The notes below the pieces were generated by a model. It ran no database searches and was not told the DNA's origin. It was given only the letters and a program-made list of their open reading frames with translations. From the NCBI GenBank assembly GCA_902826095.1, contig CADEDN010000006.1, forward strand, positions 62,001 through 126,000: a stretch of 64,000 bases of DNA, written 5' to 3'. This stretch comes from an uncultured Alphaproteobacteria bacterium (lineage in GTDB: Bacteria; Pseudomonadota; Alphaproteobacteria; Caulobacterales; Parvularculaceae). Made by a program: the position numbers and the translations under genes. Positions 36,009-47,980 of this stretch are shown in pieces (the first letter of the stretch is position 1; every line of letters starts with the position of its first letter).

Positions 36009-36902
36009 GTGTCGGTAAAAAACGGCTCGGCGGAAATCTTCGAATTGGACGATGCGCGCGCACGTTTGCGCGCCGCCGACATTGATCCGAAAAATTATCC
36101 GACGGTCGGCGCCTATCTCGAAGCCGTCCGCGACCGCCAAGGGCTTTCGGTCGCCACCCTCAGCGACCGCACCCATGTAAAGGCGAGCTATATCGAGGCG
36201 ATCGAGCGCATGGCGATGGAGGCGCTTCCCTCCAAGCCGTATGCGATCGGCTTCGTGCGCGTCTATGCCGAAGCGCTCGGTCTCGATCCCGCGCCGGTCG
36301 TGGAGCGTTTCAAGGCGGAATCGGGATTTGTCGCGAGTAAGAAGGCGCCGGAGTCTTCGGCGACGATTGCGTCGCCTGCGCCCGCCGAACGCGCCGAACC
36401 CGCACGTCTCTCGCTCCTCGCGGTGCTCGCCATTCTCGGCTTTATGGTCTGGTGCGTGCTTATCGTGACGCGCCCGGGGCCCGACACGGTGAATCGCCCG
36501 CTCAAACTCGACGGCGTGCCGGCCGCGGCGGAAGCTGAGGCCGCACCGGTCCCGACGCCGATCGTCGCAGCAGGCGGCGCGGCGCCGGAGGGGCAAGACA
36601 TTGTGTCGCCGGCGCCCGAAGCCGCCGATGTTCCCCCGCAACTGCTCGAACGGATCGAGCCGGTCTATCCGCCGGATTGCGAGGCTGAGGCCGAAGCGAC
36701 TGAAACCGTCGACCTCGCCTTTACGGTGACGCCGGACGGCGCCGTCGTCAGTGAGCGCGTCGTCAAGTCCAGCAATTCCTGCTTCGACCGGGCGGCGCTG
36801 AACGCCGTCAAGCGCTGGCGATTTTCGCCGAAAACAAAGGACGGTGCGCCGCGCCCGGCTTTCGAGGTGCCCGCGAGCTTTCGCTTCGAGCGCCCGTCCT
36901 AA
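36009..36902 (+). CDS. RodZ-like helix-turn-helix protein with C-terminal TonB-like domain
   Basis: 297 residues in three parts. Residues 30-100 are a Cro/RodZ-type helix-turn-helix (TVGAYLEAVRDRQGLSVATLSDRTHVKASYIEAIERMAMEALPSKPYAIGFVRVYAEALGLD). One transmembrane segment follows at about 134-154, then a Pro/Ala/Glu-rich linker. Residues about 217-295 form a TonB C-terminal domain (ERIEPVYPPDCE...VDLAFTVTPDGAVVSERVVKSSNSCFDRAALNAVKRWRFSP) with two cysteines (in YPPDCE and NSCFD) that could pair. Standard RodZ ends in a different (DUF4115) periplasmic domain. Start is GTG 36009. It sits directly upstream of ispG, where RodZ-type genes are often found, so a link to MreB and cell shape is plausible but not shown. 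Confidence 0.85.
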   Translation: MSVKNGSAEIFELDDARARLRAADIDPKNYPTVGAYLEAVRDRQGLSVATLSDRTHVKASYIEAIERMAMEALPSKPYAIGFVRVYAEALGLDPAPVVERFKAESGFVASKKAPESSATIASPAPAERAEPARLSLLAVLAILGFMVWCVLIVTRPGPDTVNRPLKLDGVPAAAEAEAAPVPTPIVAAGGAAPEGQDIVSPAPEAADVPPQLLERIEPVYPPDCEAEAEATETVDLAFTVTPDGAVVSERVVKSSNSCFDRAALNAVKRWRFSPKTKDGAPRPAFEVPASFRFERPS

Positions 36903-37027
36903 GGGAACCGGCGCCGGCGAATTATTGATTTTTTCGGTACGATTGCGCAAAAGCAGCCCCAGCGCCGTCGTTCGCCCGCCGCATTCGGCTGCAAGGGGTT
37001 TCAGAGAGAACCGCAAGGATCGTCACC

Positions 37028-38158
37028 ATGTCGCTGCGTCCCTGGCGCGATATATCGCGCCGAAAATCGAGACAGATCATGGTCGGCAAGGTGCCGGTCG
37101 GCGGCGACGCGCCGATCGCCGTGCAGTCGATGACCAACGCGCTGACCTCCGACGCGCAGGCGACCATCCGCCAGGTGAACGAAATCGCCGAAGCCGGCGC
37201 CGATATCGTGCGCGTATCCTGCCCCGACGTTGAATCGACCGCCGCGCTGAAAGAGATCTGCAAGAACGTCCCTGTGCCGATCGTCGCCGACATCCATTTT
37301 CACTACAAACGCGGGATTGAGGCCGCAGTCGCCGGCGCCGCGTGCCTTCGAATCAATCCCGGCAATATCGGGTCGGAAGAGCGCGTGCGCGAGGTGATCA
37401 AGGCGGCCAAGGACTACGGCTGCTCGATGCGCATCGGCGTCAATGGCGGCAGCCTTGAAAAAGACCTCCTCGAAAAATACGGCGAGCCTTGCCCCGAAGC
37501 AATGGTTGAAAGCGCGCTTGATCACGCGCGCATCCTTCAGGACAATGACTTTCACGAATTCAAGATTTCGGTGAAGGCGTCGGACGTATTCCTGACCGTC
37601 GCCGCCTATCACCAGCTCGCCGAGGCGATCGACTGCCCGCTGCATTTGGGCGTCACCGAGGCGGGCGGCCTCAGGATAGGGTCGGTGAAGACCGCGATCG
37701 GCATGGGCTCGCTGCTCTGGGCCGGCATCGGCGACACGATCCGCGTCTCGCTCTCCGCCGACCCGGTTGAGGAAATCAAGGTCGGGTTCGACATCTTGAA
37801 GTCGCTCGGCCTCAGGCATCGCGGCGTCAACGTCATCTCCTGTCCATCCTGCGCGCGCCAGGGGTTCAATGTCATCGACACTGTCGAGAAACTCGAAAAG
37901 CGCCTCGCGCATGTGACGACGCCCTTGTCGCTTTCGGTCATCGGCTGCGTCGTCAATGGCCCCGGCGAAGCGCGCGAAACCGATATCGGCTTCACCGGCG
38001 GCGGCGCCGGCAAGGACCACGGGCAGGTCTATCTCGACGGCGAGCCCCACCACCGGCTCGACAATGACAAAATCCTCGATCACCTCGTCGAACTCGTCGA
38101 AATGAAGGCCGCTGAGATCCGCGCCAAAGAGGAAAAAGAAAAAGTCGCGGCGGAATAG
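37028..38158 (+). CDS. ispG: 4-hydroxy-3-methylbut-2-enyl diphosphate synthase
   Basis: Fe-S enzyme of the MEP isoprenoid pathway, converting methylerythritol cyclodiphosphate to HMBPP. 376 residues: the opener [27 protein letters not shown], the TIM barrel with [13 protein letters not shown] and RINPGNIG, and the [4Fe-4S] region with [10 protein letters not shown] plus [20 protein letters not shown] strong intrinsic terminator follows 22 bases after the stop, ending this transcription unit before prfA. Confidence 0.97.
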   Translation: MSLRPWRDISRRKSRQIMVGKVPVGGDAPIAVQSMTNALTSDAQATIRQVNEIAEAGADIVRVSCPDVESTAALKEICKNVPVPIVADIHFHYKRGIEAAVAGAACLRINPGNIGSEERVREVIKAAKDYGCSMRIGVNGGSLEKDLLEKYGEPCPEAMVESALDHARILQDNDFHEFKISVKASDVFLTVAAYHQLAEAIDCPLHLGVTEAGGLRIGSVKTAIGMGSLLWAGIGDTIRVSLSADPVEEIKVGFDILKSLGLRHRGVNVISCPSCARQGFNVIDTVEKLEKRLAHVTTPLSLSVIGCVVNGPGEARETDIGFTGGGAGKDHGQVYLDGEPHHRLDNDKILDHLVELVEMKAAEIRAKEEKEKVAAE

Positions 38159-38180
38159 CGAGGCTCATTCGCATAGGCAA

Positions 38181-38208
38181 GCGCGCGGGACGTCCCGCGC
38201 GCTTTTTT
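38181..38208 (+). terminator. intrinsic terminator after ispG
   Basis: Perfect 9-bp stem of GCGCGCGGG with CCCGCGCGC around ACGT (38181-38202), followed directly by TTTTTT. It lies only about 20 bases before the prfA start. Confidence 0.9.
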
Positions 38209-38228
38209 GTTTGAAGGATACGCCTCAT

Positions 38229-39308
38229 TTGTCATCGATCCCCCAATCCAAAGTCGACGCCCTCATCGCCAAATTCGAAAAGATCGAGGCGGCGATGTCG
38301 TCGGCGACAAAGGGCGAGGAGATCGTCCGCCTCTCGAAAGAGCATGGCGAATTGAAGCCTGTCGCCGACAAGGCGCGTGAGCTCTCCTCCATTCGGCGCC
38401 AGCTCGACGAACTGGCCGAAATGGTCGAAGGCGCCGACAAGGACATGGCGGCGATGGCCTATGAAGAGCTGCAAGAGCTGAAGGAGAAAGCGCCAGCGGT
38501 CGAGCGAGAATTGCAGCTGATGCTGCTTCCGAAGGACAAGGCTGACGATTCCTCGGTCATCCTCGAAGTGAGAGCCGGCACCGGCGGCGAAGAGGCGGCG
38601 CTCTTCGCCGGCGACCTCTTCAAGATGTACCAGCGTTATGCGACCTTGCGCGGCTGGCGCGTTGAAGTGCTGTCGGTCTCCGATGCTGAAAAGGGCGGCT
38701 ACAAGGAAATCCAGGCTTCGATCAAAGGCGACGGCGTCTACGCGCGAATGAAATTCGAGGCGGGCGTGCATCGCGTGCAGCGCGTTCCCGAAACCGAAGC
38801 GCAAGGACGCATTCACACCTCGGCGGCGACGGTCGCCGTGCTGCCGGAACCTGAAGACGTCGATATTGAGATCAAGGAATCGGATCTCAGGATCGACGTT
38901 TTTCGCGCGTCGGGTCCGGGCGGCCAGTCCGTCAATACGACCGACTCGGCCGTCCGCATCACGCACCTGCCGACCGGCGTTTCAGTCAGCCAGCAGGACG
39001 AGAAATCGCAGCACAAGAACCGCGCCAAAGCGATGCTGATCTTGCGCGCGCGCCTTTATGACGCTGAACGCGCGAGGGCTGACGCTGAACGCGCGGCGGC
39101 GCGCAAGGGCATGGTCGGCTCCGGCGACAGGTCCGAGCGCATCCGCACCTACAATTTCCCGCAGAGCCGCGTCACCGATCATCGCATCAATCTGACGCTC
39201 TATAATCTCGACGACGTCATCCGCGGCGACGCGCTCGACCAGATCGTCAGCGCGTTGACCACGCAGGACCAGGCCGATCGGCTCGCGGCGCTTGAAGCGC
39301 ATGGCTGA
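38229..39308 (+). CDS. prfA: peptide chain release factor 1
   Basis: RF1 reads UAA and UAG and releases the finished protein. 359 residues from TTG 38229 ([21 protein letters not shown]), with AAGGA 10 bases before. The upstream TTG at 38211 would lie inside the terminator tail. The catalytic GGQ is in [23 protein letters not shown], preceded by [14 protein letters not shown]. Its last 8 bases overlap prmC, whose product methylates the GGQ glutamine. Confidence 0.97.
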   Translation: MSSIPQSKVDALIAKFEKIEAAMSSATKGEEIVRLSKEHGELKPVADKARELSSIRRQLDELAEMVEGADKDMAAMAYEELQELKEKAPAVERELQLMLLPKDKADDSSVILEVRAGTGGEEAALFAGDLFKMYQRYATLRGWRVEVLSVSDAEKGGYKEIQASIKGDGVYARMKFEAGVHRVQRVPETEAQGRIHTSAATVAVLPEPEDVDIEIKESDLRIDVFRASGPGGQSVNTTDSAVRITHLPTGVSVSQQDEKSQHKNRAKAMLILRARLYDAERARADAERAAARKGMVGSGDRSERIRTYNFPQSRVTDHRINLTLYNLDDVIRGDALDQIVSALTTQDQADRLAALEAHG

Positions 39309-40161
39309 GGCGTTGTTGACGCTGGACGCCGCGATCCGCGGCGGCGCGCGGCGACTTTCTTCGTCGCCGACGGCGATGCTCGATGCGCGGGTGCTCGCCA
39401 AGGCGGCGTTCAGGCTTGACGATGTGCGCCTGATCACCGACGGCGGGCGCGCTGTGGCAGCCGGGGCGCGCGCCGTATTTGACGCGATGATCGATCGTCG
39501 CGCGAACGGCGAACCGGTCGCTCACATAATCGGCCGGCGCGAGTTCTGGTCGCTTGATATTGAAGTTGCGCCGCGCATTCTTGTTCCGCGTGCGGATAGT
39601 GAGGCTCTGATCGAGGCGGTCGTCCGTCGGCGCGACGAGGAAGCGCCGCTCGCCATTCTCGATCTCGGCTGCGGCTCCGGCGCCCTCCTATGCGCCCTGC
39701 TGGCGTCTTTTCCAAATGCGACCGGGCTCGGCGTCGACATCAATCAAGATGCGGTCGCGCTTACGGCGCGCAATCTCGATCGGCTTGGGCTTGCGGCGCG
39801 ATCGGCGTTTCTCGAAAGCGACTGGTTCGACGCTGTCGACGCGCGATTTGACGTCATCGTGTCGAATCCGCCCTATGTCAGAACCGGCGATCGCGACATC
39901 CTGCCGCGCGAGGTGCGCGATTTTGAAGACGCGCGCGCGCTGTTCGCCGGGGCGGACGGACTTGACGCCTATCGCGCCATTCTGGCCGAAGCGCCGGCGC
40001 GGGTCGCTCCTGGCGGCCTTGTCGTCCTTGAACTTGGAGATGGGCAGGCCGGCCCAGTTAACGAAATCGCAAGAACGGCGTTCCCGAAAGCTTCCACAGC
40101 GGTCGTTGCGGATATGGCGGGCCGGCCCCGGGCGTTTGTCATTGACCTTTCGCACGGGTAG
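39301..40161 (+). CDS. prmC: release factor glutamine methyltransferase
   Basis: PrmC methylates the glutamine of the GGQ motif in RF1 and RF2. 286 residues from ATG 39301, overlapping the prfA stop by 8 bases. Motifs: [27 protein letters not shown], the SAM loop [11 protein letters not shown], and the active-site NPPY in [11 protein letters not shown]. The N-terminal helical domain that docks the release factor is complete. Confidence 0.96.
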   Translation: MAEALLTLDAAIRGGARRLSSSPTAMLDARVLAKAAFRLDDVRLITDGGRAVAAGARAVFDAMIDRRANGEPVAHIIGRREFWSLDIEVAPRILVPRADSEALIEAVVRRRDEEAPLAILDLGCGSGALLCALLASFPNATGLGVDINQDAVALTARNLDRLGLAARSAFLESDWFDAVDARFDVIVSNPPYVRTGDRDILPREVRDFEDARALFAGADGLDAYRAILAEAPARVAPGGLVVLELGDGQAGPVNEIARTAFPKASTAVVADMAGRPRAFVIDLSHG

Positions 40162-40441
40162 GCCTAGATATTGAATTGTAAGCGAAGGTCGCTAGACTGC
40201 GCTTTCAGAAGATCGGCGCCTAGGCATTTGCAGCGCGCGGTTTTCCGGCAATTCCAGAGAGACGGCTGTAAGAACAGACGACTGGCTATAAGCAGCATAT
40301 GCGCTGCGGGGTGCAAACTGATTAGCTAAAGCGCAATCCCTGACCGGCGGCGGAAGCGAAATTCCGCACACGATCGTTATTGCGCGCCGAATGCGGCCGA
40401 CGCCGCCTCAATCCAGAAACGGGCTGAACAAAGCAACAAGT

Positions 40442-41032
40442 ATGAACAATCATTTCAATAAGCGCGGCCGGAACAATCATCAGCGCCGGCGTCAAGGCGT
40501 CAATCCGAATCGAGCGCTTGATTCGAACGGCCCGGACGTGCGCATCCGCGGCACCGCCCAGCAGATTTACGACAAGTACCTCGCGCTCGCCCGCGACGCG
40601 ACTTCAAGCGGCGACCGGGTCAAGGCGGAAAACTATTTTCAGCACGCAGAGCACTATTTCCGGGTTCTTCGCTCGATCCAGGGTCCGCAAGCCGCCCAGT
40701 CGTTCGACGGCGCGCAAGATGGCGAATTCGACGGCGCCGACCAGCCTTCGATCGGCGGCGAGCGCGGCGACCAGAGGGATTTTCGCGACCAGCGCCAGCC
40801 GCAGCCGCAATTTGAACCGGATGAGGCGCAGACGGACGCCGGGGCGGACGACCAGCCGCTTCAGGCGGCGCCCGCCGGCGGCGAAGAACGCGCGCCGGAC
40901 CATCGCGGACAAGAAGGTCAGGCGCGGAACGGCGATTTCGACAGTCGCCGCCGGCGCCGCCGGCCGCGTCGCCATCGCGAGGACGGCGCCCCCGCCGATG
41001 TCGGCGAAGATGTCGAACCGGCCGGCGCCTGA
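40442..41032 (+). CDS. DUF4167 family protein
   Basis: 196 residues from ATG 40442 (MNNHFNKRGRNNHQRRR). The conserved DUF4167 core is RALDSNGPDVRIRGTAQQIYDKYLALARDATSSGDRVKAENYFQHAEHYFRVLRSIQ at residues 22-78. The rest is disordered Gln/Asp/Arg sequence ending in a poly-Arg stretch (RRRRRRPRRHR). The family is nearly restricted to alphaproteobacteria and usually sits between prmC and clpB, as here. Basic ends suggest RNA or ribosome contact, but no function is established. A 280-base leader without a clear element precedes it. Confidence 0.92.
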   Translation: MNNHFNKRGRNNHQRRRQGVNPNRALDSNGPDVRIRGTAQQIYDKYLALARDATSSGDRVKAENYFQHAEHYFRVLRSIQGPQAAQSFDGAQDGEFDGADQPSIGGERGDQRDFRDQRQPQPQFEPDEAQTDAGADDQPLQAAPAGGEERAPDHRGQEGQARNGDFDSRRRRRRPRRHREDGAPADVGEDVEPAGA

Positions 41033-41126
41033 CGCACAACGGCGTCGAACGACGAACGCTGCGTTCGCCGATTGCGAACGCCATCGCTGACGTCGATAGT
41101 CTGGCCGGTCCTCGTGGGAGATGGTC

Positions 41127-41918
41127 ATGACAATCGCGGGCTCGCTATTTGATCTTCGCGGAAAATCCGCCGTCGTCACCGGCGCGTCGCGCGGCATCGG
41201 CGAAGCGATCGCCCGACGGCTGGCCGAGCACGGCGCCGATGTCGTCGTTTCAAGTCGGAAGATCGACGCCTGCGAGGACGTTGCGGCCTCGATCAACAAG
41301 ACTGTCGGCAGGAAAGCGGCGCTGGCGGCCGCATGCAACATCACCCGCAAGGAAGAGCTTCGGTCGCTCGTCGCTTTCGCCGACCGCGAACGCGGTAAGA
41401 TCGACATTCTTGTCTCGAATGCGGCCGTCAATCCCTATTTCGGATCGGGAGAAGGGATCACCGATGAGCAGTTCGACAAGATCATCACGGCGAACGTCAA
41501 GGCGACGCATTGGCTTTCGCAACTCGTTCTGCCGCAAATGAAAGCGCGAAAGGACGGATCGATCATCATCATCTCGTCGATCGGCGCTTTTGTCGGCAGC
41601 AACGCTATCGGCGCTTACAACATTTCAAAGGCGGCGGACCTGCAACTCGCGCGCAATCTTGCAGTCGAGTACGGCCCGCTCAACATCCGAGCCAACTGCA
41701 TTTGTCCCGGCATCGTCAAGACGCATTTCGCCGAAGCGCTCTGGAAGGACCCAAAGGTAGAAGCGATGATCACCCGCCAATTGCCGCTTCGCCGCTTCGG
41801 CGAGCCGGACGAGATCGCCGGCGCCGCCGTATTTCTGGCCTCGCCCGCCGGGCGCTGGATGACGGGTCAGCAAATTGTGATCGACGGCGGCGCGCTGGTC
41901 AGCCTCGGGTCGCTTTGA
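41127..41918 (+). CDS. short-chain dehydrogenase/reductase
   Basis: 263 residues from ATG 41127, 7 bases after GGGAG; ATG 41121 is too close to that site. Classical SDR: cofactor loop TGASRGIGEA, NAAVNPY (NAG-like), catalytic Ser in SSIGAFVG, Tyr-x-x-x-Lys in YNISK, and the C-terminal DGGALVSLGSL. R after the beta-2 strand (VVSSRK) suggests NADP preference. Substrate unknown. It stands alone between DUF4167 and a small EF-hand gene. Confidence 0.92.
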   Translation: MTIAGSLFDLRGKSAVVTGASRGIGEAIARRLAEHGADVVVSSRKIDACEDVAASINKTVGRKAALAAACNITRKEELRSLVAFADRERGKIDILVSNAAVNPYFGSGEGITDEQFDKIITANVKATHWLSQLVLPQMKARKDGSIIIISSIGAFVGSNAIGAYNISKAADLQLARNLAVEYGPLNIRANCICPGIVKTHFAEALWKDPKVEAMITRQLPLRRFGEPDEIAGAAVFLASPAGRWMTGQQIVIDGGALVSLGSL

Positions 41919-42029
41919 TCGCCCGTTCATGACCAAGGATTAAGTTATGCCGTCCGCCGTCACTTCTATTTTGCGGAATGACGGGGGCGCGCTGCGCCTA
42001 TGGGCAATCACCTCGAGAGGAAATCACGA

Positions 42030-42359
42030 ATGAAATATGCAATTGCGATCGTCGCTGCGACAGCAATCGCCGCGACAGCCGCCTTTGCCGGCGAAAAGGG
42101 CGACAAGGGCATCGACTGGAACGCCAAGGTTGAGTCGCATTTCAAGGAAGTCGACGCGAACGACGACGGCAGTGTCACCGAAGCGGAGCTAGTCGACTAC
42201 ATGACGGCGAAAGCGAAAAAGGAATTCGCGGAAGCCTCCGGCGGCGACGGCGCATTGACGCTTGAAGAAGCGAAGGCCCACCACAAAGGCAAGCACGAGG
42301 CTATGATGAAAGAACACGGCAAGATGGAACACGGCGAGCACAAGTCGGGCGATCATTGA
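42030..42359 (+). CDS. small secreted EF-hand protein, His-rich tail
   Basis: 109 residues from ATG 42030 with GAGAGGAAA just upstream. Signal peptide (1-20, ATAAFA), an EF-hand loop DANDDGSVTEAE and a second, weaker loop ASGGDGALTLEE, then a His/Lys/Glu/Met-rich tail (HHKGKHEAMMKEHGKMEHGEHK). The EF-hands suggest calcium binding in the periplasm, and the tail could bind transition metals. Followed by an intrinsic terminator. Confidence 0.85.
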   Translation: MKYAIAIVAATAIAATAAFAGEKGDKGIDWNAKVESHFKEVDANDDGSVTEAELVDYMTAKAKKEFAEASGGDGALTLEEAKAHHKGKHEAMMKEHGKMEHGEHKSGDH

Positions 42360-42395
42360 GCTTTCCGGATATTGACGCCGAAATTCTGACGATAG

Positions 42396-42422
42396 GGCCC
42401 GGCCGCGCGCCGGGCCTTTTTC
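42396..42422 (+). terminator. intrinsic terminator after the EF-hand gene
   Basis: 8-bp stem GGCCCGGC (42396-42403) with GCCGGGCC (42409-42416) around CGCGC, then TTTTT. It isolates clpB from the upstream gene. Confidence 0.88.
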
Positions 42423-42446
42423 ATTGCGCTCTTTTGGCGTTTGGGC

Positions 42447-42478
42447 CTTGCGCAAGGCCGTTTCGCGCCTATCTGAAG
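42447..42478 (+). promoter_or_regulatory. heat-shock (RpoH-type) promoter of clpB
   Basis: CTTG (42447-42450), 17 bases, then CCTATCTGAAG (42468-42478) fits the alphaproteobacterial sigma-32 pattern CTTG-N17/18-CYTATNTNNNG at every fixed position. It lies 61 bases before the clpB ATG and directly after the terminator of the previous gene. Confidence 0.85.
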
Positions 42479-42538
42479 GGCAACGGGGCGTCGCCTTCGG
42501 GGGCGTCCGATCGATGACGCTTGCCAACAGGTCAGACG

Positions 42539-45175
<2,637 letters not shown>

Positions 45176-45184
45176 GAGGACGCG

Positions 45185-45388
45185 ATGGCCAAAAATGCGA
45201 TTGGCGACAAGACGAAGGAAGAAGCATTGAAGAAGCTTATCCGGGAAACGGTCGCGAGCGCCGGCGCAATCGCGCCCGACGATCTTCCGCATAAGGTCAA
45301 GGAGCGCATCAGGGGCCAGGCGACCGGCGAGCTTGATGTCGACGCTTATATTAATGACGCGATAAAAGCGCAGCGAAAGCTCAAATAA
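45185..45388 (+). CDS. small hypothetical protein coupled to clpB
   Basis: 67 residues, charged and helical (DKTKEEALKKLIRETVASAG, KVKERIRGQATGELDVDAYINDAIKAQRKLK), no signal or membrane segment. AGGAGGA (45174-45180) is an excellent ribosome site and overlaps the clpB stop codon, so it should be co-expressed under heat shock. No family recognised. Its composition resembles a small adaptor or DNA/protein-binding helix bundle, but that is not evidence of function. Confidence 0.72.
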   Translation: MAKNAIGDKTKEEALKKLIRETVASAGAIAPDDLPHKVKERIRGQATGELDVDAYINDAIKAQRKLK

Positions 45389-45480
45389 TCGTAATTATCG
45401 ACGGCGTATGCGCGGCCGCCATTGACGCGCCCAAATCATCCAACCATAGGGTCATCTCGAACGGCTTGGGGGTCGTGAGG

Positions 45481-45891
45481 ATGTTTGTGTCGCAGCGGGC
45501 GATCGCCGCAGTAATCGCCCTGTCTTGCGCCGGATTGGCCGCTCAGTCGGCCTCGGCGGCGATTGTCGGCTATACGACAATCGAAGATTCGACGAGTGAG
45601 CTTGCAGAGAGCGGGCAGGCAAGTCGCGAGAGACCTTCGCGGCCGATTGTCATCAGTAATTTGCGAAATAGCGTCGGCGGATTGTCGACGGCGCTGTTCG
45701 TCGAGCCGGCGCTGACCATTGGTTCGCTGAATGCGGCCTCACAGGAAGGCGCAAACGGGATCGAGGACGGCGAAGCAGCCGTCCCATCCGTGCCAACGCC
45801 TCCGGCTGCGCCTTTGATCTTGCTTGGTCTCGTCGCCTTCGCGCTTGCGCGAGGCGTTGGCGGAAAGGCCGGGCGGCGACACGAAAAATAG
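45481..45891 (+). CDS. secreted protein with VPLPA/PEP-CTERM-like sorting tail
   Basis: 136 residues from ATG 45481; TTGGGGG lies 9 bases before, though alternative starts at 45475 (GTG) and 45490 (GTG) are possible. N-terminal signal peptide (AAVIALSCAGLAAQSASA), a short Ser/Glu/Asn-rich body, then VPTPPAAPLILLGLVAFALARGVGGKAGRR. This is a proline-rich motif, a hydrophobic helix and a basic end, the shape of exosortase (PEP-CTERM/VPLPA) or similar C-terminal sorting signals. No exosortase gene is in the window. Probable surface or cell-envelope protein of unknown function. Confidence 0.65.
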   Translation: MFVSQRAIAAVIALSCAGLAAQSASAAIVGYTTIEDSTSELAESGQASRERPSRPIVISNLRNSVGGLSTALFVEPALTIGSLNAASQEGANGIEDGEAAVPSVPTPPAAPLILLGLVAFALARGVGGKAGRRHEK

Positions 45892-45948
45892 CGGCGCAGG
45901 GACGTGGATCGCCAAGCGCCGATAAGTCTTTGTCTCCGGCCGCATCAC

Positions 45949-47709
45949 CTACAGGGCTTTATCTTTCGCTCGATTGTCGGCGAGGAGGCCGGAATCTTCC
46001 GTCACCGCTTCCGCATGGGTAGCGCGCATCGCGTCGATGCGCTCGCGCGTCTCCCGAAACCGCTGCAGCTCCTTGCCGCCGAGTTCATAGCCGGTTGCGA
46101 TCTTTAGGCTTTGCGGGTTCACCGGCCTGTCTTTGACATGGACTTCATAATGCAGATGCGGCCCGGTCGATCGCCCGGTCGAGCCGACATACCCGATCAC
46201 GTCGCCTTGCCGCACGCGAACGCCGGTGCGGACGCCCTTCTTGACAGCGTTCAAATGCGCATAGGCGGTCTTGTAGCCCTGCGCATGGCGGATGCGGATG
46301 TAATTGCCGAAGGAGCCGTACGGACCCGCGCGCTCGATGACGCCGTCGCCCGCCGCCATGATCGGCGTGCCGCGCGAGGCGGCGAAATCGACGCCCTTGT
46401 GTGCTTTTTGATACCCAAGGATTGGATGTCGGCGCGAGCCGAAACCTGAAGATAACCGTGCGCCGTCGATCGGCGTTTTCATCAGCAGGCGCCGGGCGCT
46501 CATGCCCGAGGCGTCGAAATAATCGGCCTTGCCGGCGCCGTCCTCGGCCTCAAATCGGTAGTAGCCTTTTTCCCTACTTCGGCTGCGCCAATGGAGACGC
46601 CCGAAAAGAATGTCGCCGCCGCCGACGAGTCTGCCCGCCTCATCATAGCGCACTTCGAAAATCGCCTCGAACTCGTCACCGCCGAAAATCTCGCGCTGGA
46701 AGTCGACGTCATAGGCGAACATCTGCGCGAGCCCGGCGATCACTTCGTCGGGCGCGCCCTGGCGCTTGGCGGAGAGATAAAGACTGCCGTCGATGCGGCC
46801 GTTGATCGCGGCGACGCGCGTTGTCAACGGCGTCGCGAATTCCTTGGCCGCATATTGACCGTCGCTGCCGCGCGTCAGCGCGATACGGTTTTCCGCGTCG
46901 ACACGAAAGTCGAGCGACAGCAGATATGCGGGCGGCGTCTCCTTGGAGGAGGCCGCCTGGAACACAGTCTGACATGGCGTCGCAATCGTCAGCGCCAGTT
47001 CCTGCCCCGGCCGCAATCGCCGCATGTTGTAGAGCTTGCCGAAAGCATAGGCGGCTTCGTTGCGGTCCTGCGTCCGAACGCCCGAGCGCTTCAGCGCATC
47101 GACGAATGTCTCACCTTTGGCGAGCGTCACGTGCAATTCCGTGGGGCCGTCTTCGGCGTCGCCTTCGGAACTGCGCGCCGTTGCGGCGCTCGCGGCCCCA
47201 GGCTGCAGTTCGTCGGCAAAATAGAACGGAGGCGGACGATCCGTCTCGTCCGCGACCCACGCCGATGCGAGCGAAAGAACGCTCGCCGATTGCGGGCCGG
47301 CGTGCGACGATCCTGTGCCTGACGGCTTGAGCCGCGGCGCAATCGCCGGAGATGCGTCGAGCGACGCAGTGCGGGCCGGCTTCACGCGAAAGGGACCGCC
47401 AAACGCGTCGGCGACGCCGTCCGCGACAACGGTCGCCGGATCTTGCGGCGCCGGTGCGGGCGCTGATTCTACGGGCAGGGCGATCGGAGCGGTTGGCGCG
47501 ATTTTCGCGGCGACGATCGGCGCGATTGGCGCTGGCAGCGCTGCGTGTGGCGTCGCAGTCGTCTCCAGGGCGACTTCCGGGCGCGCTGCGGGACGGCTCA
47601 TGGCGAAGGCGATAAAGGCCCCGCCAAGCCCGAGGACCGCGAGCGCTGCGGCGACAGCGAAAGGCGCGCGCTGCGCAGCTTCGCCCTCGATTCCGTCGCC
47701 GAAATCCAT
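45949..47709 (-). CDS. M23-family peptidoglycan endopeptidase, membrane-anchored
   Basis: 586 residues from ATG 47709. One N-terminal transmembrane segment (PFAVAAALAVLGLGGAFIAFAM), a long Ala/Pro linker, an OapA/LysM-like domain (LHVTLAKGETFVDALKRSGVRTQDRNEAAYAFGKL), then the lysostaphin-type M23 domain. Zinc ligands are visible as H...D in HKGVDFAA and HxH in PHLHYE, with GNYIRIRHAQGYKTAYAHL between. It cuts peptide cross-links in peptidoglycan during growth or division, unless it is a degenerate regulator; the ligands argue for activity. Divergent from ydbH with 271 bases between, in which I see no gene. Confidence 0.92.
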   Translation of the reverse strand: MDFGDGIEGEAAQRAPFAVAAALAVLGLGGAFIAFAMSRPAARPEVALETTATPHAALPAPIAPIVAAKIAPTAPIALPVESAPAPAPQDPATVVADGVADAFGGPFRVKPARTASLDASPAIAPRLKPSGTGSSHAGPQSASVLSLASAWVADETDRPPPFYFADELQPGAASAATARSSEGDAEDGPTELHVTLAKGETFVDALKRSGVRTQDRNEAAYAFGKLYNMRRLRPGQELALTIATPCQTVFQAASSKETPPAYLLSLDFRVDAENRIALTRGSDGQYAAKEFATPLTTRVAAINGRIDGSLYLSAKRQGAPDEVIAGLAQMFAYDVDFQREIFGGDEFEAIFEVRYDEAGRLVGGGDILFGRLHWRSRSREKGYYRFEAEDGAGKADYFDASGMSARRLLMKTPIDGARLSSGFGSRRHPILGYQKAHKGVDFAASRGTPIMAAGDGVIERAGPYGSFGNYIRIRHAQGYKTAYAHLNAVKKGVRTGVRVRQGDVIGYVGSTGRSTGPHLHYEVHVKDRPVNPQSLKIATGYELGGKELQRFRETRERIDAMRATHAEAVTEDSGLLADNRAKDKAL

Positions 47710-47980
47710 CCCGGAGCCTTCCCAATTCCCGCCGCGGCAGCGGGCTATCTCTTGTTTGCGCTGCCGGCTGAAGTCAATGCGGGCGCGCCCGCTCGGCGGC
47801 CTCAAGGCGGCGGCCATGGAACGGTCAAAGGACTATCAACGAACGGCGTTTAAGCCTCGGCCTCGCTTTTCCGCGCAATTTTCGCCATGGTGGAAAGGCT
47901 TTTCTAAGGCGGGCGCGCGGGGGCCGGCGACGACCAGCGCGTTGAGGGGGTTTCGTGGGTCGCGCTAGGGAGTAGAGCGG

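Noticed and set aside
35910..38083. Two long minus-strand frames opposite the RodZ/TonB and ispG genes
   Set aside because: IspG is certain and the RodZ/TonB protein has clear domains; the opposite translations show none.
40162..40441. Riboswitch or small RNA in the DUF4167 leader
   Set aside because: Some short repeats (AGACGGCTG, AGACGACTGG) exist but no stable, conserved-looking fold could be recognised.
41065..41090. Terminator after DUF4167
   Set aside because: CGAACG-CTG-CGTTCG forms a short stem, but no T tract follows.
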